From Pyrinomonadaceae bacterium (lineage in GTDB: Bacteria; Acidobacteriota; Blastocatellia; Pyrinomonadales; Pyrinomonadaceae): DNA of 64,000 nucleotides. The stretch covers positions 62,001 to 126,000 of the forward strand of contig JAJTWY010000005.1 in the NCBI GenBank assembly GCA_021463165.1. The letters run 5' to 3'. Numbering within the stretch: position 1 is the stretch's first letter; each line of letters opens with the position of its first letter. The translations under genes and the position numbers were made by a program. Below, in pieces: positions 62,301 to 64,000 of this stretch. The notes below the pieces were generated by a model. It saw only the letters and a program-made list of their open reading frames with translations, was not told the DNA's origin and did no database searches.

Positions 62301-62467
62301 GCCGCTTTTGGCACTGCTTCAACGAATTCACGACTGGCGCGAAGACTGACACCCGCAAGCACCGCGCTGACTTCAAGTGCCGCCCGCTTCTTGTCTGCAG
62401 GCAACTGGCCAAGGCGGCGTGCAAGCCCTGTCAAGCTCGGTTTGTTCTCTTTAGGTGCCTCAGCCAC
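59366..62467 (-). CDS. NorD/CbbO-family protein with C-terminal VWA domain
   Basis: 1033 residues. The N-terminal about 430 residues are helical repeats ([20 protein letters not shown], and [20 protein letters not shown] further on). A middle region has acidic linkers ([20 protein letters not shown]). A C-terminal von Willebrand A domain (about 840-1033) has the MIDAS motif [10 protein letters not shown] and [20 protein letters not shown]. NorD and CbbO act with MoxR-type AAA ATPases (NorQ/CbbQ) to insert or remodel metalloenzymes. No AAA partner is in the window, so the target is unknown. The N-terminal repeat section is longer than in most homologues. Confidence 0.83.
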   Translation of the reverse strand: MAEAPKENKPSLTGLARRLGQLPADKKRAALEVSAVLAGVSLRASREFVEAVPKAARILSADDMRNWGELGRRLAMGNAESGVKFFADGVKDLSRVPVEARRFVFEICTRQLVLSSSIALDTFKLIPKIARDIADDDLITDVLRLAADISQRSAKHSAEFLDRTPPLANVLAGFDESRPEIAESVLKLADQFANRTGGMTADLWSGLPDALRKLSAKEALVLLDRANQFLEFGGSVTLHFVASGSDVLAAAAASFNDWCTLARSIANHGNAVLISFLRATPKFFANLANRRGTTQSDICRVLKLIDRIAQTDAESALAAFRSSSSALSKVSLKQFETWIETGLDETLYETTRSRRSYFALETRASNEGLQQTRLGLPLERIQPILRMYVEALTGKEIEIAPLTAIQQEARIGDGKTIYLPSTVAEFDNDEADFRLYKVLAAHGAGQIEFGTFDRDTAELKAAFGELTELYSSTAEERDSFSLNGYIEQTRDALRERTASLPHDSDYRVVLAAFPEPRLARKIFTTMENARIDSCLRKTYRGLVKDLDLMQAILRANRPYIFDLPMHQVPFELLFQITLCGGATDDARQFYGQVVSEIETVLERFFNTGNVGSRNEQSPPVKNLPTVADSLMATSRVYNLFQNINPEQNQEAQSDNTEEDGDFAYDDKESAQSEGGTEDQVKREKQAQDIRDLFSAWNSLDDEGEPDDLQGAEAWSQSEVPEQSLEEGDLAFGYDEWDRDLNDYRVGWSRVIEKKVKQGDRTFVELTRSRYRGVISSIRHQFQLMKPENLTRVNREIDGEDYDLNALVDFVIDRKADGKQAENIYTKRLRKQRDVAVSILLDQSSSTARTITRNPLQPYTHPGRRIIEVEKEGIVLMSEALEAVGDVYAIYGFTSEGRRNVKFYVVKDFAENYSAETEKRIGGITFQNNTRLGAAIRHASAKLLKQEARTKLLIVLTDGRPYDHDYGDARYAREDVREALTEAKTTGITPFCITIDRESEAELKDLYGNVGYTIIDDVLSLPERMPNIYRRLTS

Positions 62468-62534
62468 ATCTTGATTTTATGATGCGGCTGAATTAAACGC
62501 GAATCGACCATTCTCACTGATCGGAACCGCGTGG

Positions 62535-62759
62535 TCAGTGATGATGTTCGCCTGTTACCTCGTTGAGTTTGCTCAGGTCGAGAAGTTTTGAGAACTCGTC
62601 AAAGTGGAACATGGTCTCGTCCTTACAATGTTCGCAAAAGAAGGTGACATCCTCGCCCAGATACATATTCCGGAGGTGATAGGCTATAAAACAGCCATAG
62701 CAACGCTGTATTCGTTTGCCGAATTCCTCTAAAAGTTTTTCGTTCGAAGTGTCGTGCAT
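62535..62759 (-). CDS. Small zinc-ribbon hypothetical protein
   Basis: 74 residues from the ATG at 62759. It has two CxxC pairs (RCYGCFIAYH and FFCEHCKDE) that could bind zinc, and a His-rich end (TGEHHH). No family recognised. It lies 11 bases downstream of lpxA on the same strand and is probably co-transcribed. Confidence 0.6.
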   Translation of the reverse strand: MHDTSNEKLLEEFGKRIQRCYGCFIAYHLRNMYLGEDVTFFCEHCKDETMFHFDEFSKLLDLSKLNEVTGEHHH

Positions 62760-62770
62760 GGTAAATAGAG

Positions 62771-63550
62771 CTACTTCACGACGCCGCGTCTTGAAGCCTC
62801 GATGAACTCCAACAGCAAGTCGACCTCGCGACAACCGATGATCTCCCGTCGAATGCGTTCGACCGCCTGCGACGTATTCAATTTAGCGGTGAGTAGAAGA
62901 TGAAATGCGTGGTTTAGATTGTCCAGGATCTCTTTTGAATATCCTCGACGTTTTGCGCCGACCCTATTCAATCCATAGCATTTCGCGTGATTTCCCTGGA
63001 TCGTCGCAAATGGCATAGCGTCTTTCACTACAACTGAATAGCCGCCGATAAAAGCCTCGATTCCCACGCGGCAGAACTGATGAACGCCAGAATAAGCTCC
63101 GATACTGGCTCGGTCTGCGATCTCGACGTGGCCCGCAAGCGTAGCTGCATTCGCCATGATAATGTCATTGCCTAGCTGGCAATCGTGGGCGACGTGAGCT
63201 TGGGCCATCAGCAGGTTGTTATCGCCGATCCGGGTTACGCCTCCACCGCCATCGGTGCCGCGATGGATCGTCACAAACTCACGAATCTGATTTCGTTTGC
63301 CGATCTCGGTCCGCGTAGGTTCCCCAGTATACTTCAGATCTTGCGGGCCGAGGCCGACAGACACAAAAGGGAAGATATGGGTGCCGTCGCCGATGGTCGT
63401 GTGGCCGTCGACTACTATGTGCGATTCGAGTTTTACGTCGTTACCCAAAACGACGTTCGGACCGACAGTGGTGAATGGGCCGACAGAGCAGCCCTCGCCG
63501 AGTACCGCACCTTTAGCGACAATTGCCGTGGGATGTATTAACTGGCTCAT
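62771..63550 (-). CDS. lpxA: UDP-N-acetylglucosamine acyltransferase
   Basis: 259 residues. Left-handed beta-helix hexapeptide repeats run over residues 1-190 (IHPTAIVAKGAVLGEGCSVG, PFTTVGPNVVLGNDVKLESH). The catalytic His is in LMAQAHVAHDCQLG. The C-terminal helical domain starts near LNRVGAKRRGYSKEILDNLN. It transfers an acyl chain from ACP to UDP-GlcNAc, the first step of lipid A synthesis. Start at 63550 (MSQLIHPTAIV). Confidence 0.96.
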   Translation of the reverse strand: MSQLIHPTAIVAKGAVLGEGCSVGPFTTVGPNVVLGNDVKLESHIVVDGHTTIGDGTHIFPFVSVGLGPQDLKYTGEPTRTEIGKRNQIREFVTIHRGTDGGGGVTRIGDNNLLMAQAHVAHDCQLGNDIIMANAATLAGHVEIADRASIGAYSGVHQFCRVGIEAFIGGYSVVVKDAMPFATIQGNHAKCYGLNRVGAKRRGYSKEILDNLNHAFHLLLTAKLNTSQAVERIRREIIGCREVDLLLEFIEASRRGVVK

Positions 63551-63567
63551 ATAATTCCGCCGCCGCT

Positions 63568-63831
63568 TCAATCGGCACTATCGATCGGCGCCGCCGGGTT
63601 TGGCTGTCTAACCGTTAGCCAGGTGAAATAAACACAAGCCGGCAATGACAAAAAGATGCCGAGGATCGCTCCGCCAATGACGCATGCGAGCAGGCCGGCC
63701 GCTCCGATCTTTGGCCTCTTCTTGATAAATCCAACCGAGAGCGGCAAGAGACCAAGCGCTAAGCCAAGGCCGATATTCACATAGAAAAAGATCCAGACAC
63801 CATATCTTGCAACTAAATCTGAGGGATCCAT
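63568..63831 (-). CDS. Small two-helix membrane protein
   Basis: 87 residues with two or three membrane helices (IFFYVNIGLGLALGLLPLSV, LLACVIGGAILGIFLSLPAC). It sits between fabZ and lpxA on the same strand with gaps of 6 and 17 bases, so it is part of that operon. Family unknown. Confidence 0.65.
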   Translation of the reverse strand: MDPSDLVARYGVWIFFYVNIGLGLALGLLPLSVGFIKKRPKIGAAGLLACVIGGAILGIFLSLPACVYFTWLTVRQPNPAAPIDSAD

Positions 63832-63837
63832 ATAACT

Positions 63838-64000
63838 TTACTCCTGGCTATCCGCACGCGGCGCGATTATGGATAGTATCTCCGCCTCTGCCGTGATCTG
63901 GCCATCGACCATAGCCACGCCCAGCATTTTCTGGATCTTCCAACTGCTCCTTATCGGGGTAACTTCGAGGCGCAGTGAGTCACCTGGCACGACTGGACGC
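63838..64000 (-). CDS. fabZ: 3-hydroxyacyl-ACP dehydratase FabZ, C-terminal part
   Basis: The last 53 codons of a frame continuing past the window edge. It reads RPVVPGDSLRLEV, KIQKMLGVAMVDGQITAEAE and ends IIAPRADSQE-TAA, matching the C-terminus of FabZ (hot-dog fold), which dehydrates 3-hydroxyacyl-ACP. Its place beside lpxA is the common lpxD-fabZ-lpxA arrangement of LPS bacteria. The N-terminus with the catalytic His/Glu is outside the window. Confidence 0.88.
   Translation of the reverse strand, partial: RPVVPGDSLRLEVTPIRSSWKIQKMLGVAMVDGQITAEAEILSIIAPRADSQE

Overview
The window reads as chromosome of a Gram-negative (diderm) bacterium. It carries lipid A genes (fabZ, lpxA), heptose and UDP-glucose supply (hldD, galU), a TamB/Omp85 pair and TatA. 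The mix (ABC1/UbiB kinase, TamB next to a very long Omp85 protein, PEGA/TPR and DUF4440 proteins, a NorD-like VWA protein, a bacterial deoxyhypusine-synthase homologue, FMO and PTE enzymes) suggests an Acidobacteriota-type genome, perhaps Blastocatellia. That placement is inference from gene content only. Both window edges cut genes: cutC on the left and fabZ on the right.

Layout. 1-18.97 kb is ordinary housekeeping and accessory sequence: cutC, a VOC enzyme, a GT2 glycosyltransferase, asnB, proline iminopeptidase, tatA, a methyltransferase, an SDR, a CBM9-like/DUF2156 pair, a cohesin-like lipoprotein, an ubiB-VOC-ribF group, hldD with a membrane protein, a flavin monooxygenase and ltrA. 18.97-23.3 kb is a small, AT-richer, decaying island. 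It holds a truncated Dam-type methylase, a nuclease-like partner, a second 5'-truncated nuclease-like ORF, one intact and one nonsense-interrupted toxin-antitoxin pair, and an FMN reductase. The island is bracketed by a repeat of the ltrA 3' end and contains two stray copies of the 3' end of the deoxyhypusine-synthase gene found 5 kb away. 23.3-27.4 kb holds an AraC regulator, an NTF2 lipoprotein, an SDR, a thioredoxin-like protein, an HxlR regulator and the intact dhs homologue.

27.4-33.1 kb is the most notable region: a chromosomal integron. A complete integron-type tyrosine recombinase (intI, minus strand) diverges from an attI-like region and an array of about seven gene cassettes on the plus strand. 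Each cassette carries one short ORF and ends in an attC-like element. The first and last bases of each cassette are complementary to each other, which defines cassette boundaries independently of the ORFs. Cargo: a methyltransferase, a ComB-like protein, a DUF4440 protein, a small membrane-anchored protein, a secreted double-VOC protein, an Imm21-like immunity protein and a zinc-ribbon protein. One attC is reduced to a bare 8-bp hairpin and the distal end is degenerate.

33.2-64 kb returns to chromosome: a NIPSNAP protein, mannonate dehydratase, a PTE-family hydrolase, nrdB and nrdA split by a four-helix-bundle (IVP) gene flanked by 13-bp inverted repeats, candidate NrdR boxes and a structured nrdA leader, an MFS transporter, galU, serS, mazEF, mazG, DUF1844, a PhnP-like hydrolase, a RibB protein with a degenerate RibA domain, tamB plus Omp85, a TPR/PEGA protein, tRNA-Met(CAT), a NorD-like protein and the lpxA/fabZ cluster. 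No rRNA, CRISPR array, prophage or insertion sequence was recognised.
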